A model generated the notes under the pieces. It did not search any database, was not told where the DNA came from, and saw only the letters and a program-made list of their open reading frames with translations. Position numbers and translations under genes: made by a program. DNA of 20,516 nt, taken from the NCBI GenBank assembly GCA_938008415.1, contig CALLKI010000017.1:1-20516 (forward strand), given 5' to 3'. How positions within the stretch are numbered: the stretch's first letter is position 1; every line of letters starts with the position of its first letter. The DNA comes from an uncultured Luteimonas sp. (GTDB taxonomy: Bacteria > Pseudomonadota > Gammaproteobacteria > Xanthomonadales > Xanthomonadaceae). Of the stretch, positions 7,385 through 16,068 are shown in pieces.

Positions 7385-10081
7385 TCAGAAGCGGTAGCTG
7401 AAGCCGAACAGGGTGGTGCGCCCGTACTCGAAGAAGCGTTCCGGGCGGTTCTCCGGATCACCGTCGTTGTAGGCGGCGAACGGTTCGTCGCCGATGTTGC
7501 TGACCTGCAGGTACAGCGACAGGCCCTTGAGCGCGCCGTGCTGGAAGGTGTAGTTCAGTTGCGCGTCCTGCACGGTCTCGCCGGCGATGCTGATGGTCTG
7601 GTAGTCGGCGCCGAAGCCGCGGGTCTCCCCACGGAAGTCGGAACGCTTGCGGCGGCTGTAGCGGATCGAGAAACCGCCACGCTCGTAGTACACGGTGGCG
7701 TTGGACACGTACCTGGACAGGCCCGAGATCGGCTCGCTGGTACCCGGGCCATTGGGCCGGATCGAGCTGCTGGTGTCGGAGTAGGTGGCGATGATGCCGA
7801 GCCCGTTCAGGGGCTCCCACAGCAGGTCAAGCGGTACGGACGCGGTCAGCTCGAGGCCACGGATGGTGCCGCCCTCGCCGTTGAGCGGCTGGTTGATGCG
7901 GCCGATGGTGGAATCGGGGTAGACCACCTGGCCGGGTTCCGGCGGCGGCAGCGGGAACCCGGCGAAGTCGAACTCGACGTCCTGGTTGTAGATGTAGCTC
8001 CTGAGATCCTTGTGGAACCAGGCGATGCCGAAGTAGCCGCGGTTGCCGGCCTTCGTGGTGAAGTACTTCTCCAGAGACAGGTCCACGGCGTCGGCCAGCC
8101 AGGGGCGCAGCCGCGGGTTGCCGCCGCCGGCGGCCCATTCGCCGCGGGTGACGTCGATGCCCACGTCCATGCCGGCTTTCATCTGGTCCATGCGCGGGCG
8201 CGCCATCTGCCGGGCGAGGCCCAGGCGCAGCACGGCTTCCGGAAGGAACTCCAGGCCGAGGTTGAGGCTGGGCAGGAACACCGAGTAGTCGATGCCGTCG
8301 GTCACCGGTGTGCCGGCCGGATTGCCCGAGAACGTGCTGTAGCCGGTGGACTCCTGGTCGACGTAGATCTTCTGGAAACCGAAGTTGCCGCGCAGCGGCA
8401 TGCCGCCGATCCCGGTGTCGATGCCGACCTTGAAGTACAGGGTGGTCAGTTCCTCCGACACGTCCCAGTTCTTGGCCGCGATGTCCGGGTGGTAGTTGTA
8501 GACGAGGTTGTAGACGCCGGAGGCGAGCACCTCGTTCGCGTCGAACACGCCGAGCCGTCCGATGCCGCCGAAGTTGAAGTCCTGGATCCCGCCGGGGAAC
8601 GGGGCGGTCACGCCGAACCTGCCGGCGGCGCAGTCGGTCAGGCAGAGCTTTGCCTCGATCGAATTCTTGTCCTTGGTGCGCCTGGTGTGGTTGGCGCCGA
8701 AGTCGATGTCGCTGATGATCCCGTGGTCGAAGCTGCGGATGGCGTTCAGGCGGAATGCGCGGATCCGGTCGTTGACCTCGAAGTCCTTGAGGTAGCCGTC
8801 CTGGCCCCATCCTCCGGCATCGGTCAGCACCAGCGACGACGGATCGTCGAAGGTGGCGCCGAGCACGTAGTTGTAGTACCTGCGCCCGGGATCGAGCGAC
8901 GCGTGCAGGCTGGTGTAGCCGTTGTTGGACGAAACGCCGGCGTAGGTCTCGAGCATGCGGAACCTGCGCTCCACGTCGGACATGGACAGGTCGGCGTTGA
9001 CCAGCCAGTGGTCGCCGACGTGGAATTTGCTGTTGAAGCCGATCGAGTTGAGCCGGTCGTCGATCGGGTTGCTGTCCATTCGGATGACCGGCGACACGTC
9101 CTCCCAGTTGCTGTCGGTGATGGTGTCGTTGCCGGAGATGGTGTAGCCGGGCTGGAGCACGCCGGAACCCCAGATCGTCCCGAACTCCATGCCGGTCTTG
9201 ATCTCGGTCTTCTCGAACTTCGAGTGGAACCAGTCGAGCGTGCCCTCGTAGAAGTCGTTGGGCTTGAACTGCAGGGTCGCGGCGACGCCGGTGCGCTCGT
9301 GGTTGTTGTCGAAGCGGTAGAGCTTGCCGCCGCCGAGCACGGTGGTGCCGTCTGGCCCGTCGGTGTAGCCCCAGACTTCGTTCTGGAAGCCGGGCTGCGG
9401 GCTGTCCATCTTCGACACGGCCAGCATCAGGCCGAGCCGGTCGTCCGCGAACTGGTCGATCCAGGTGGCGCTGAACCGGTAGCCGTGCTCCTTCTCGCCG
9501 CGGATCCGGTTCTGGTCGTAGCGGGCGTTGACGTTCATCACGCGCTCGCGGAACGACAGGGGGCGCACCGTCTGCAGGTCCACGGTGCCGGACAGGCCCT
9601 GGCCGACGAGCGCCGCATCCGGAGTCTTGTAGACGACCACCTGGCTGAGCAGCTCGGACGGATACTGGTCGAACTCGACGCCCCGGTTGTCGCCGGTGCT
9701 GGCCTGCTCGCGGCCGTTGAGCGTGGCGGTGGAGAAATCGCCCGCGAAGCCACGGATATTGATCTGGGTGGCACGGCCGCGCTCGCGTTGCGCGGTCAGG
9801 CCGGGCAGGCGCGCGATGGATTCGGCGATGCTCGAATCCGGCAGCTTGCCGATGTCCTCGGCGGAGATCGCTTCGACGATCGAGGTCGACGTCTGCTTGG
9901 TGTCGATCGACTTCTCGATCGAGGAGCGGATTCCGGTGACCAGGACGCGGTCGAGCTCGATGGCCTCGTCCCTGTCGCCGTCATCCGTTCCGGTCGCCTG
10001 CTGCGCGAGCGCCGTGGGCGCTGCAAGGCTGATGGCCGAGGCGAGAGCGACGCTCAGCAGGTTGCGCTTCGGATGCAACAT
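7385..10081 (-). CDS. TonB-dependent receptor, TIGR01782-like, probable alpha-glucan/maltodextrin importer
   Basis: This is an 898-residue outer-membrane active transporter driven by TonB-ExbBD. The signal peptide (residues 1-26, cut after A-L-A) is followed by a TonB-box-like stretch I-E-L-D-R-V-L-V-T-G (41-50), a plug domain (about 60-175, with I-R-G-F near 109-112 and V-Q/V-Y-K-T-P region near 150) and a beta-barrel to the C-terminal Phe. The plug wording (S-I-E-K-S-I-D then I-S-A-E-D-I-G-K-L-P-D) is typical of the large Xanthomonas/Caulobacter sugar-receptor group. There is no extra N-terminal signalling domain, so it is not a FecA-like transducer. The start at 10081 has GGGAGG upstream and a proper signal peptide; the longer frame to 10189 does not. 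The substrate is inferred from the neighbouring alpha-glucosidase, transporter and alpha-amylase. It has its own upstream gap with an operator candidate at 10185-10198. Confidence 0.92.
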   Translation of the reverse strand: MLHPKRNLLSVALASAISLAAPTALAQQATGTDDGDRDEAIELDRVLVTGIRSSIEKSIDTKQTSTSIVEAISAEDIGKLPDSSIAESIARLPGLTAQRERGRATQINIRGFAGDFSTATLNGREQASTGDNRGVEFDQYPSELLSQVVVYKTPDAALVGQGLSGTVDLQTVRPLSFRERVMNVNARYDQNRIRGEKEHGYRFSATWIDQFADDRLGLMLAVSKMDSPQPGFQNEVWGYTDGPDGTTVLGGGKLYRFDNNHERTGVAATLQFKPNDFYEGTLDWFHSKFEKTEIKTGMEFGTIWGSGVLQPGYTISGNDTITDSNWEDVSPVIRMDSNPIDDRLNSIGFNSKFHVGDHWLVNADLSMSDVERRFRMLETYAGVSSNNGYTSLHASLDPGRRYYNYVLGATFDDPSSLVLTDAGGWGQDGYLKDFEVNDRIRAFRLNAIRSFDHGIISDIDFGANHTRRTKDKNSIEAKLCLTDCAAGRFGVTAPFPGGIQDFNFGGIGRLGVFDANEVLASGVYNLVYNYHPDIAAKNWDVSEELTTLYFKVGIDTGIGGMPLRGNFGFQKIYVDQESTGYSTFSGNPAGTPVTDGIDYSVFLPSLNLGLEFLPEAVLRLGLARQMARPRMDQMKAGMDVGIDVTRGEWAAGGGNPRLRPWLADAVDLSLEKYFTTKAGNRGYFGIAWFHKDLRSYIYNQDVEFDFAGFPLPPPEPGQVVYPDSTIGRINQPLNGEGGTIRGLELTASVPLDLLWEPLNGLGIIATYSDTSSSIRPNGPGTSEPISGLSRYVSNATVYYERGGFSIRYSRRKRSDFRGETRGFGADYQTISIAGETVQDAQLNYTFQHGALKGLSLYLQVSNIGDEPFAAYNDGDPENRPERFFEYGRTTLFGFSYRF

Positions 10082-10354
10082 GGTTCCCTCCCAGGGCGGA
10101 TGTCGGCTTGCTGCAATGCGCCCGCGTGGCCGCAGGCTGGCGTTTCCGCCATGGTAGTCGCGCCTCCGGCGGGCGAAATCGCCTTGCATACGTATTCATT
10201 GGGCTCCATGCGTCGCGGCCATGCGCACGCACGGCGGCCACGGGCCTGCCGTGCGCGATGCGGTGCAGCAAGGTCCGGCGGACCGGATCGGGCTGCCGTT
10301 GCCGACACGGCCGTTCCGCACCGGTGGCCGGTGTGCGCGTCGATGTCCCGTGGT
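10082..10354 (-). promoter_or_regulatory. Receptor upstream region
   Basis: This 273-bp gap lies between the alpha-glucosidase stop and the receptor start. It holds the operator candidate at 10185-10198 and an 8-bp hairpin with a 12-nt loop (10228-10235 with 10248-10255, no T-run). I could not assign -35/-10 boxes with confidence. No small gene is supported. Confidence 0.5.
10185..10198. promoter_or_regulatory. LacI-family operator candidate (site 1)
   Basis: TGCATACGTATTCA is a 14-bp palindrome with a central CG and one mismatched pair, the form expected for LacI-family operators. The minus-strand 16-mer CAATGAATACGTATGC (10202-10187) recurs exactly at 12119-12134. It is 103 bases upstream of the receptor start. 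The LacI-family gene at 18864-19892 is the likely binder, by inference only. Confidence 0.7.
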
Positions 10355-12019
10355 TCAGGAGTCGCAGGTCCCGGCCATGGCGGCTGCAGGCGGGGAAGCA
10401 CCCTCCGGCGCCAGGTTGCCGTAATAGACGCCGTACGCGGGCAGGCGCAGGATTCCTGACTCCAGTCCGCCGGCTGGCAGGCCGTGCCCCTGCTGTGCCG
10501 GCGCCGCAATGCCGGGCATGGCGACGCTTGCGGGTTGCGCGGAAAGATTGAATGCGACGAACAGGCGCTGGTCTCCATGTTCGCGCACGAAGGCGAGCAC
10601 GGGCTCGGGCGTGTCGAGGAAACGGATGGACCCGCGCACGAGCGCCGGCTGCGTCCTGCGCCAGGCGAGGAAGCGGCGCGTCGCATGCAGCGTCGAATCC
10701 GGATCGGCCTCCTGCACGGCGACGTTCAGCGCCAGATGCGCCTCCGGTATCGGCAGCCAGGGTGCTCCCGTGGTGAAGCCGCCGTGCGGTCCATCCGTCC
10801 ATGGCATCGGCGTGCGGCATCCGTCGCGGCCCTTGAAGTTCGGCCAGAAGCTGATGCCGTAGGGATCGCGCAGCGCCTCGTACGGCACGTCCGCTTCCGG
10901 CAGGCCGAGTTCCTCGCCTTGGTAGAGGCAGACCGAACCGCGCAGCGAGCAGACCAGGGCCACCAGCATGCGCGCAAGACCCGGGTGCGGCCTGGCGCCG
11001 CCCCAGCGCGTCACCGCGCGCTGCACGTCATGGTTGGAGATCGCCCAGCACGGCCATCCCCCGGTCATCACCGATTCCAGTCGCTCGACCGTGCCGCGTA
11101 TGTGGGCGGAACTGAAATCCTCGGTCAGCAGCTCGAAGCTGTAGCCCATGTGCAGGCGGCGGCCGTTGACGTACTCCGCCATGGTCGCCAGCGAATCCTC
11201 GGACGAGATCTCGCCGAGTGCCACGGCGCCCGGATAGCGGTCGAGCAGGGCGCGCAGCGATTCTAGGAACGGCAGGTTCTCGGGGCGGGTGTTGTTGTAC
11301 CAGTGGTACTGGTAGGCGTACGGGTTGTCCGGGCTGAAACCGCGGCCGGTGCGCTTCTCCCTGGGCTTGGGCGGGTTGTCGCGCAGCAGCGGGTCGTGGA
11401 AGCAGAAGTTGATCGCGTCCAGGCGCAACCCGTCCACGCCACGGTCGAGCCAGAACTTCACGTTGCCGAGCACCGCTTCCCGGACTTCCGGGTTGTGGAA
11501 GTTCAGGTCGGGTTGCGACGACAGGAAGTTGTGCAGGTAGTACTGCTCGCGGCGCGGCTCCCAGCGCCAAGCCACGCCGCCGAACAGCGACATCCAGTTG
11601 TTCGGCGGCGTCCCGTCCTCCTTCGGGTCCGCCCAGACGTACCAGTCGGCCTTCGGATTGTCACGGCTCATCCGGCTTTCCCGGAACCACGGGTGCTCGC
11701 TGGAGGTATGGCTGAGCACCTGGTCGATCATCACCCGGATGCCGAGGCCGTGGGCCTTCGCGAGCAGGCGGTCGAAGTCATCCAGCGTGCCGAACAGCGG
11801 GTCGACGTCGCGGTAGTCGGAGATGTCGTAGCCGAAGTCGGCCATTGGCGAGCGGAAGAACGGCGAGATCCAGATCGCGTCCACGCCCAGCGAGGCGACG
11901 TGGTCGAGCTTCGCGATGATGCCCGGCAGGTCGCCGACGCCGTCTCCGTTGGTGTCCATGTAGCTGCGCGGGTAGATCTGGTAGATCACCGCGCCCTGCC
12001 ACCAGTGCTCCGAGGCCAT
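10355..12019 (-). CDS. GH13 alpha-glucosidase (oligo-1,6-glucosidase-like), cytoplasmic
   Basis: This is a 554-residue retaining glycoside hydrolase that would release glucose from maltose, isomaltose or short maltodextrins. GH13 landmarks appear in order: a calcium loop D-T-N-G-D-G-V-G-D (22-30), region I D-Q-V-L-S-H-T (99-105), region II G-L-R-L-D-A with nucleophile D201, region III L-G-E with acid/base E270, and region IV S-N-H-D with D331. The N-terminus W-W-Q-G-A-V-I-Y-Q-I-Y-P-R-S is typical of the oligo-1,6-glucosidase/alpha-glucosidase group. No signal peptide is present, so it acts in the cytoplasm. The start at 12019 has GGAGA a few bases upstream; the frame stays open far upstream but that part is antisense to the transporter gene. 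It is divergent from the transporter and shares the operator region at 12122-12135. Amylosucrase-like activity is less likely given its length. Confidence 0.93.
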   Translation of the reverse strand: MASEHWWQGAVIYQIYPRSYMDTNGDGVGDLPGIIAKLDHVASLGVDAIWISPFFRSPMADFGYDISDYRDVDPLFGTLDDFDRLLAKAHGLGIRVMIDQVLSHTSSEHPWFRESRMSRDNPKADWYVWADPKEDGTPPNNWMSLFGGVAWRWEPRREQYYLHNFLSSQPDLNFHNPEVREAVLGNVKFWLDRGVDGLRLDAINFCFHDPLLRDNPPKPREKRTGRGFSPDNPYAYQYHWYNNTRPENLPFLESLRALLDRYPGAVALGEISSEDSLATMAEYVNGRRLHMGYSFELLTEDFSSAHIRGTVERLESVMTGGWPCWAISNHDVQRAVTRWGGARPHPGLARMLVALVCSLRGSVCLYQGEELGLPEADVPYEALRDPYGISFWPNFKGRDGCRTPMPWTDGPHGGFTTGAPWLPIPEAHLALNVAVQEADPDSTLHATRRFLAWRRTQPALVRGSIRFLDTPEPVLAFVREHGDQRLFVAFNLSAQPASVAMPGIAAPAQQGHGLPAGGLESGILRLPAYGVYYGNLAPEGASPPAAAMAGTCDS

Positions 12020-12322
12020 TCGTTCTCCGTTGCGTGGGGTACCCGGCGCCGGGAATGCCGGTGGCGACACTATTCCACAGCGCGGCACGGGAAGAGGGCA
12101 ATGCCGTGTTCCCCATCGCAATGAATACGTATGCGCAACCCGGCCTCGCCAGGGGTGCGCGGACCGGGTGATGCGACGGCGGGATCGGGGAAACACCTTG
12201 ATGTGCCTGCGTTTTCCGCGTTCCGGCGCACAGCCGGATGGCGCATCCGCCATGCTGCGTCGCGACAAGGCAAGGCATGCCGTTGCGCGGAGAATGCGCG
12301 CAAACCGCAAGGCACGGAAAGC
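12020..12322. promoter_or_regulatory. Divergent alpha-glucosidase / MFS transporter control region
   Basis: This is a 303-bp gap with no supported gene. It contains operator site 2 at 12122-12135. On the minus strand a TTGCCC (12101-12096) and an A/T-rich patch at 12067-12076 could form a weak alpha-glucosidase promoter. No clear promoter for the + strand genes could be fixed by eye. Confidence 0.5.
12122..12135. promoter_or_regulatory. LacI-family operator candidate (site 2)
   Basis: TGAATACGTATGCG is centred on the same CG as site 1, and 12119-12134 (CAATGAATACGTATGC) is identical to the minus strand of site 1. It lies 102 bases upstream of the alpha-glucosidase start and 187 upstream of the transporter start. 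One site could therefore act on both divergent units. Confidence 0.7.
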
Positions 12323-13816
12323 ATGGCCACGAAACCGCAGCTGTCGTTCTGGCAGATCTGGAACATGTGCTTCGGCTTCCTGGGGATCCAGTTCGGCTTC
12401 GCGCTGCAGAACGCGAACGTCAGCCGGATCTTCCAGACCCTGGGTGCGGACATGGAGCAGGTGCCGGGGTTGTGGATCGCCGCGCCGCTGACGGGACTTC
12501 TGGTGCAGCCCGTGATCGGCCATTTCTCCGACCGCACCTGGACGCGGCTCGGGAGGCGCCGGCCCTACTTCCTGTGGGGCGCGATCTTCTCCACACTGGC
12601 GCTGCTGGTGATGCCCAACTCGCCGCAGCTGTGGATCGCGGCAGGCATGCTGTGGCTGCTCGATGCCTCGCTCAACGTGTCCATGGAGCCTTTCCGTGCC
12701 TTCGTCGGTGACCAGCTGTCGCCGGCGCAGCGCCCGGCCGGCTACGCGATGCAGGGCTTCTTCATCGGCGTCGGCTCGGTGGTGGCCAGCATGCTGCCGT
12801 GGCTGCTGGCGAAGTGGGGCGTGGCCAACACCGCCGAACCGGGCGTGGTGCCGGACAGCGTCCGCTACGCCTTCTACGCCGGTGGCGTGGTGTTGCTGCT
12901 GGCGATCCTGTGGACCGTGGCCAGCACCCGCGAGTATCCGCCGGAGGTGCTGCGCTCGTTCGACGACGCGATGCCCGCCCGGGTGGAGCCGGCGCATGCC
13001 GGCAGCCTGCCGCCCGCGTCCGGCGGCGTGCCGTGGCTGGTGGCGGGCGGCGTGATGTTCGCGCTGGTCTGGCATTTCGGCTGGAATCGCATGCTGTACG
13101 TGCTGGCGCTGCTGCCACTGGCCTACGGGTTGCTGCGCGTGGTCGCGCCGGCGCTGCCCGCGAGGTCCCTGCCGGCGTCGCTGGCCGCCGACCTGCATGC
13201 CATGCCCCGTGTCATGCGCCAGCTGGCCGTGGTCCAGTTCTTCTCCTGGGCAGGCCTGTTCTGCATGTGGCTGTACACCACCGCGGCGGTCACCCGGCAC
13301 CACTACGGCACCACCGACGCCGCGTCCGCGGCATGGAACGAAGGCGCGAACTGGGTAGGCGTGCTGTTCGCGGCCTACAACGGCTTCGCCGCACTGGCGG
13401 CACTGGCCATCCCGTGGATGGCACGCCGGTTCGGGCTGCGCGCCACCCACCTCGCCAACCTGCTGCTCGGCGGCGCTGGCCTGGCGTCGTTCGCCGTGAT
13501 CCGCGACCCGCAGTGGCTGCTGCTGTCGATGGTCGGCGTGGGCTTCGCCTGGGCATCGATCCTGTCCCTGCCGTACGCGATGCTGTCCGACAGCCTGCCG
13601 GCGGAGAAGATGGGCGTGTACATGGGCATCTTCAATTTCTTCATCGTGATCCCGCAGCTGGTCGCGGTGAGCGCGCTGGGCTTCCTGCTGGGGCGCGTGT
13701 TCGGCGGCGACCCGATGCGGGTGCTGGTCCTCGGTGGCGCGTGCCTGGCGGTCGCTGGCTTCTGCTCGCTGCTGGTGGCAAGGCCGGAGACCACGCATGC
13801 GGGGGGTGTGCAATGA
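12323..13816 (+). CDS. MFS sugar transporter (SLC45/SuxC-like sugar:proton symporter)
   Basis: This 497-residue protein has about 12 hydrophobic segments. The loop 2-3 signature G-H-F-S-D-R-T-W-T-R-L-G-R-R-R-P (66-81) is the MFS motif A form found in disaccharide:proton symporters of the SLC45/GPH-like group, as in sucrose and maltose carriers of xanthomonads and Caulobacter. F-L-G-I-Q-F-G in helix 1 and W-I-A-A-P-L-T-G in helix 2 also fit that group. The start at 12323 has a modest GGAAAG just upstream and gives a normal cytoplasmic N-terminus; longer in-frame starts add a sequence unlike the family. It probably carries maltose or maltodextrins across the inner membrane to the cytoplasmic alpha-glucosidase. 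Its stop overlaps the next start in ATGA, so it is translationally coupled to the alpha-amylase. Exact substrate is inferred from context. Confidence 0.9.
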   Translation: MATKPQLSFWQIWNMCFGFLGIQFGFALQNANVSRIFQTLGADMEQVPGLWIAAPLTGLLVQPVIGHFSDRTWTRLGRRRPYFLWGAIFSTLALLVMPNSPQLWIAAGMLWLLDASLNVSMEPFRAFVGDQLSPAQRPAGYAMQGFFIGVGSVVASMLPWLLAKWGVANTAEPGVVPDSVRYAFYAGGVVLLLAILWTVASTREYPPEVLRSFDDAMPARVEPAHAGSLPPASGGVPWLVAGGVMFALVWHFGWNRMLYVLALLPLAYGLLRVVAPALPARSLPASLAADLHAMPRVMRQLAVVQFFSWAGLFCMWLYTTAAVTRHHYGTTDAASAAWNEGANWVGVLFAAYNGFAALAALAIPWMARRFGLRATHLANLLLGGAGLASFAVIRDPQWLLLSMVGVGFAWASILSLPYAMLSDSLPAEKMGVYMGIFNFFIVIPQLVAVSALGFLLGRVFGGDPMRVLVLGGACLAVAGFCSLLVARPETTHAGGVQ

Positions 13817-15531
13817 GGGCTGCGGTCCTGTCCCTGATGCTGCTGGGTGCGCTGGCCGGATGCCGGGCCGGGGAAGCCCCGGCGCCCGTCACGGAGGAGT
13901 TCTACGGCACCCTGGAGCCATTCGCCTCGGAGGCGGTGTACTTCGTCCTCACCGACCGTTTCGTCAACGGCGACCCGGCGAACGACCACCGCGACCAGGG
14001 TGGCGCGCGCCGCACCTTCGACATCCCGCTGCCGGAGTGCGACGGCGTGTCCGCCAACATCGGCTACCTTGGCGGCGACTTCAGGGGCCTGGCCGACAAC
14101 CTCGACTACATCCGCGACATGGGCTTCACCGCGGTGTGGATCACGCCGATCGTGGACAATCCCGACGAGGCCTTCACCGGCGGGACCGGGCCGGGTTGCG
14201 GCACGATCCTCAGCGACCGCGGCAAGACGGGCTACCACGGCTACTGGGGCGTGAACTTCTACCGGGTGGACGAGCACCTGCCGAGCCCTGGGATGGATTT
14301 CCGTGACCTTGCGGACGCGATGCACGCGCGCGGCATGAAGCTGGTGCTCGACATCGTGGGCAACCATGGGTCGCCGGCGTTCGACATGGCCGAGGACCAG
14401 CCGAAGTTCGGCAAGGTCTACGATCGCGATGGCAACCTGGTCGCCGACCACCAGAACCTGCACCCGACGCGGCTCGATCCGGCAGGCAACCCGCTGCACG
14501 CGTTCTACTCGGCCCGGGGGCCGGTGGAAGGCGGGGAAGGCCCGATCCACGAGGGCAACCTCGCCCAGCTGTCCGACTTCGATCCGGACAACCCGGCGGT
14601 GCTCGACTACCTCGCGGGCGCATACGGGCAGTGGATCGAACAGGGAGCTGACGCCTTCCGCATCGACACCATCGCCTGGATGCCGACCTCGTTCTGGCAG
14701 AGGTTCACCGAACGCATCCGCGGGAAGTACCCGGGATTCTTCATGTTCGGCGAGGCCTACGACTACGACCCGGAGCGGATCGCCATCCACACGCGCCCGG
14801 GGCATGGCGAGGTGGGCGTTCTCGACTTCCCGATGAAGCAGGCCATGGCTGAGGTGTTCGGGCGCGAGGGCAGGGGGTTCGAGCGCCTGTCCGGCGTGCT
14901 GTTCCTCGATGGCGGCCCCTATGCCAACCCGTACGAGCTGGCGACGTTCTACGACAACCACGACATGCCGCGGCTGGACGCAAGCGACGAAGGCTTCATC
15001 GACGCGCACAACTGGCTGTTCACCGCGCGCGGGATCCCGGTGGTGTACTACGGCTCCGAGGTCGGATTCATGCGCGGGCGCGGCGAGCATGCGGGCAACC
15101 GCAACTACTTCGGCCAGGAGCGCATCGACACCGCCCCGTCCAGCCCGATCCACGCCGCATTGAAGAAGATCGCGACGTTGCGCCGGGAATCGCCGGCCCT
15201 GCAGCGCGGCCTGCAGCTCAACCTGCGGCTGCAGGGGGACGAGGCGGCGTTCTACCGCGTGTACCAGCGTGGCGGTGTCGCCCAGACCGCACTGGTGCTG
15301 CTGAACAAGGGCGACGTGGCGCGGCGCATCGTGCTCGACCGCCTCGTCCAGCCGGGCGAATGGCGCGATGCCTTCGATGGCACCGTGCTGCGCGTGGACG
15401 GCAGGATCGAGGCCGAGGTGCCGGCGCACGGCGTGCGCGTGCTGCTGCGCGATGAACCACTGACCGGACCGGAGCTGCGGGCGGAACTGGCCCGCCTCCA
15501 GGCGGTGTACGCGCAGGCGGCGGGGGAATGA
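13813..15531 (+). CDS. GH13 alpha-amylase, predicted lipoprotein
   Basis: This 572-residue protein carries a lipoprotein signal: hydrophobic residues 3-16 end in the lipobox L-A-G-C with Cys17, and Arg at +2 argues against inner-membrane retention. The (beta/alpha)8 GH13 motifs are intact: region I D-I-V-G-N-H (180-185), region II F-R-I-D with nucleophile D285, region III F-G-E with acid/base E314, and region IV D-N-H-D with D384. Cys76 and Cys129 could form a disulfide. It would cut internal alpha-1,4 bonds of maltodextrins in the periplasm or at the outer membrane, feeding the transporter encoded just upstream (ATGA overlap of 4 bp). A cyclomaltodextrin-type activity cannot be excluded from motifs alone. 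Its TGA (15529-15531) abuts the regA stop codon on the other strand with no gap, so no terminator fits between them. Confidence 0.92.
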   Translation: MRAAVLSLMLLGALAGCRAGEAPAPVTEEFYGTLEPFASEAVYFVLTDRFVNGDPANDHRDQGGARRTFDIPLPECDGVSANIGYLGGDFRGLADNLDYIRDMGFTAVWITPIVDNPDEAFTGGTGPGCGTILSDRGKTGYHGYWGVNFYRVDEHLPSPGMDFRDLADAMHARGMKLVLDIVGNHGSPAFDMAEDQPKFGKVYDRDGNLVADHQNLHPTRLDPAGNPLHAFYSARGPVEGGEGPIHEGNLAQLSDFDPDNPAVLDYLAGAYGQWIEQGADAFRIDTIAWMPTSFWQRFTERIRGKYPGFFMFGEAYDYDPERIAIHTRPGHGEVGVLDFPMKQAMAEVFGREGRGFERLSGVLFLDGGPYANPYELATFYDNHDMPRLDASDEGFIDAHNWLFTARGIPVVYYGSEVGFMRGRGEHAGNRNYFGQERIDTAPSSPIHAALKKIATLRRESPALQRGLQLNLRLQGDEAAFYRVYQRGGVAQTALVLLNKGDVARRIVLDRLVQPGEWRDAFDGTVLRVDGRIEAEVPAHGVRVLLRDEPLTGPELRAELARLQAVYAQAAGE

Positions 15532-16068
15532 CTATTTCACCCGGCGCTTTTCCAGCTTGCGCGCCAGCGTGCGCCGGTGCAGGCCGAGCCGGCGCGCGGC
15601 CTCGGAGATGTTGAAATCGACCTCGGCCAGCGTCTCGTGGATGTGCTCCCACTCGAGGGTCTTGATCGAGGTCCGGCGGGTGGCCGGCGCGACGCTGGCA
15701 TCGCCCTGCGTGCGCGCGAAGGCCGCCTCGATGTCGTCGGTGTTGGCGGGCTTGGCGAGGTAGTGGCAGGCGCCGAGCTTGATCGCCTCGACCGCGGTGG
15801 CGATGCTGGCGTAGCCCGTGAGCACCACGATCAGCATCTCCGGGTCGTGCCCGTGCAGGGCCTTGACGACGGCCAGGCCGGAGGAGTTGCCGGCGAGCTT
15901 GAGGTCCACCACGGCGTGGGTGGGCCGGAATTCCCCGAGCAGGTCAGGCAGTCCGTCCTGTCCCGGGATGTGGCGTACCACGTAGCCGCGGCGTTCGAAC
16001 GAGCGCACCAGCGTGCGCGCGAACGCGGCGTCGTCCTCGACCACGAGCAGTCTGCGTTCATCCGGCAT
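15532..16068 (-). CDS. regA: RegA/PrrA/RoxR-type response regulator
   Basis: This is a 178-residue two-domain regulator. The receiver has the acidic pocket E11-D12-D13, phosphoacceptor D55 (V-V-D-L), T84 and K106. A short linker leads to a Fis-type helix-turn-helix near the C-terminus (N-I-S-E-A-A-R-R-L-G-L-H-R-R-T-L, about 152-167), the hallmark of the RegA/PrrA/ActR/RoxR group. The family controls respiration, redox balance and, in phototrophs, photosynthesis genes. Here the likely input is the RegB-type kinase whose frame overlaps its start by 11 bp. Length (about 180) is normal for the family. The stop codon touches the alpha-amylase stop from the opposite strand. Confidence 0.93.
   Translation of the reverse strand: MPDERRLLVVEDDAAFARTLVRSFERRGYVVRHIPGQDGLPDLLGEFRPTHAVVDLKLAGNSSGLAVVKALHGHDPEMLIVVLTGYASIATAVEAIKLGACHYLAKPANTDDIEAAFARTQGDASVAPATRRTSIKTLEWEHIHETLAEVDFNISEAARRLGLHRRTLARKLEKRRVK

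Noticed and set aside
7244..10459. 1071-codon + strand open frame opposite the TonB receptor
   Set aside because: Mirror of the receptor coding frame with no domain-like sequence; the receptor on the minus strand has a signal peptide, plug and barrel.
12020..13813. N-terminal extension of the alpha-glucosidase frame by about 600 residues
   Set aside because: The extension is antisense to the MFS transporter and rich in His, Gln and Arg. The GH13 N-terminus and a ribosome site mark the start at 12019.
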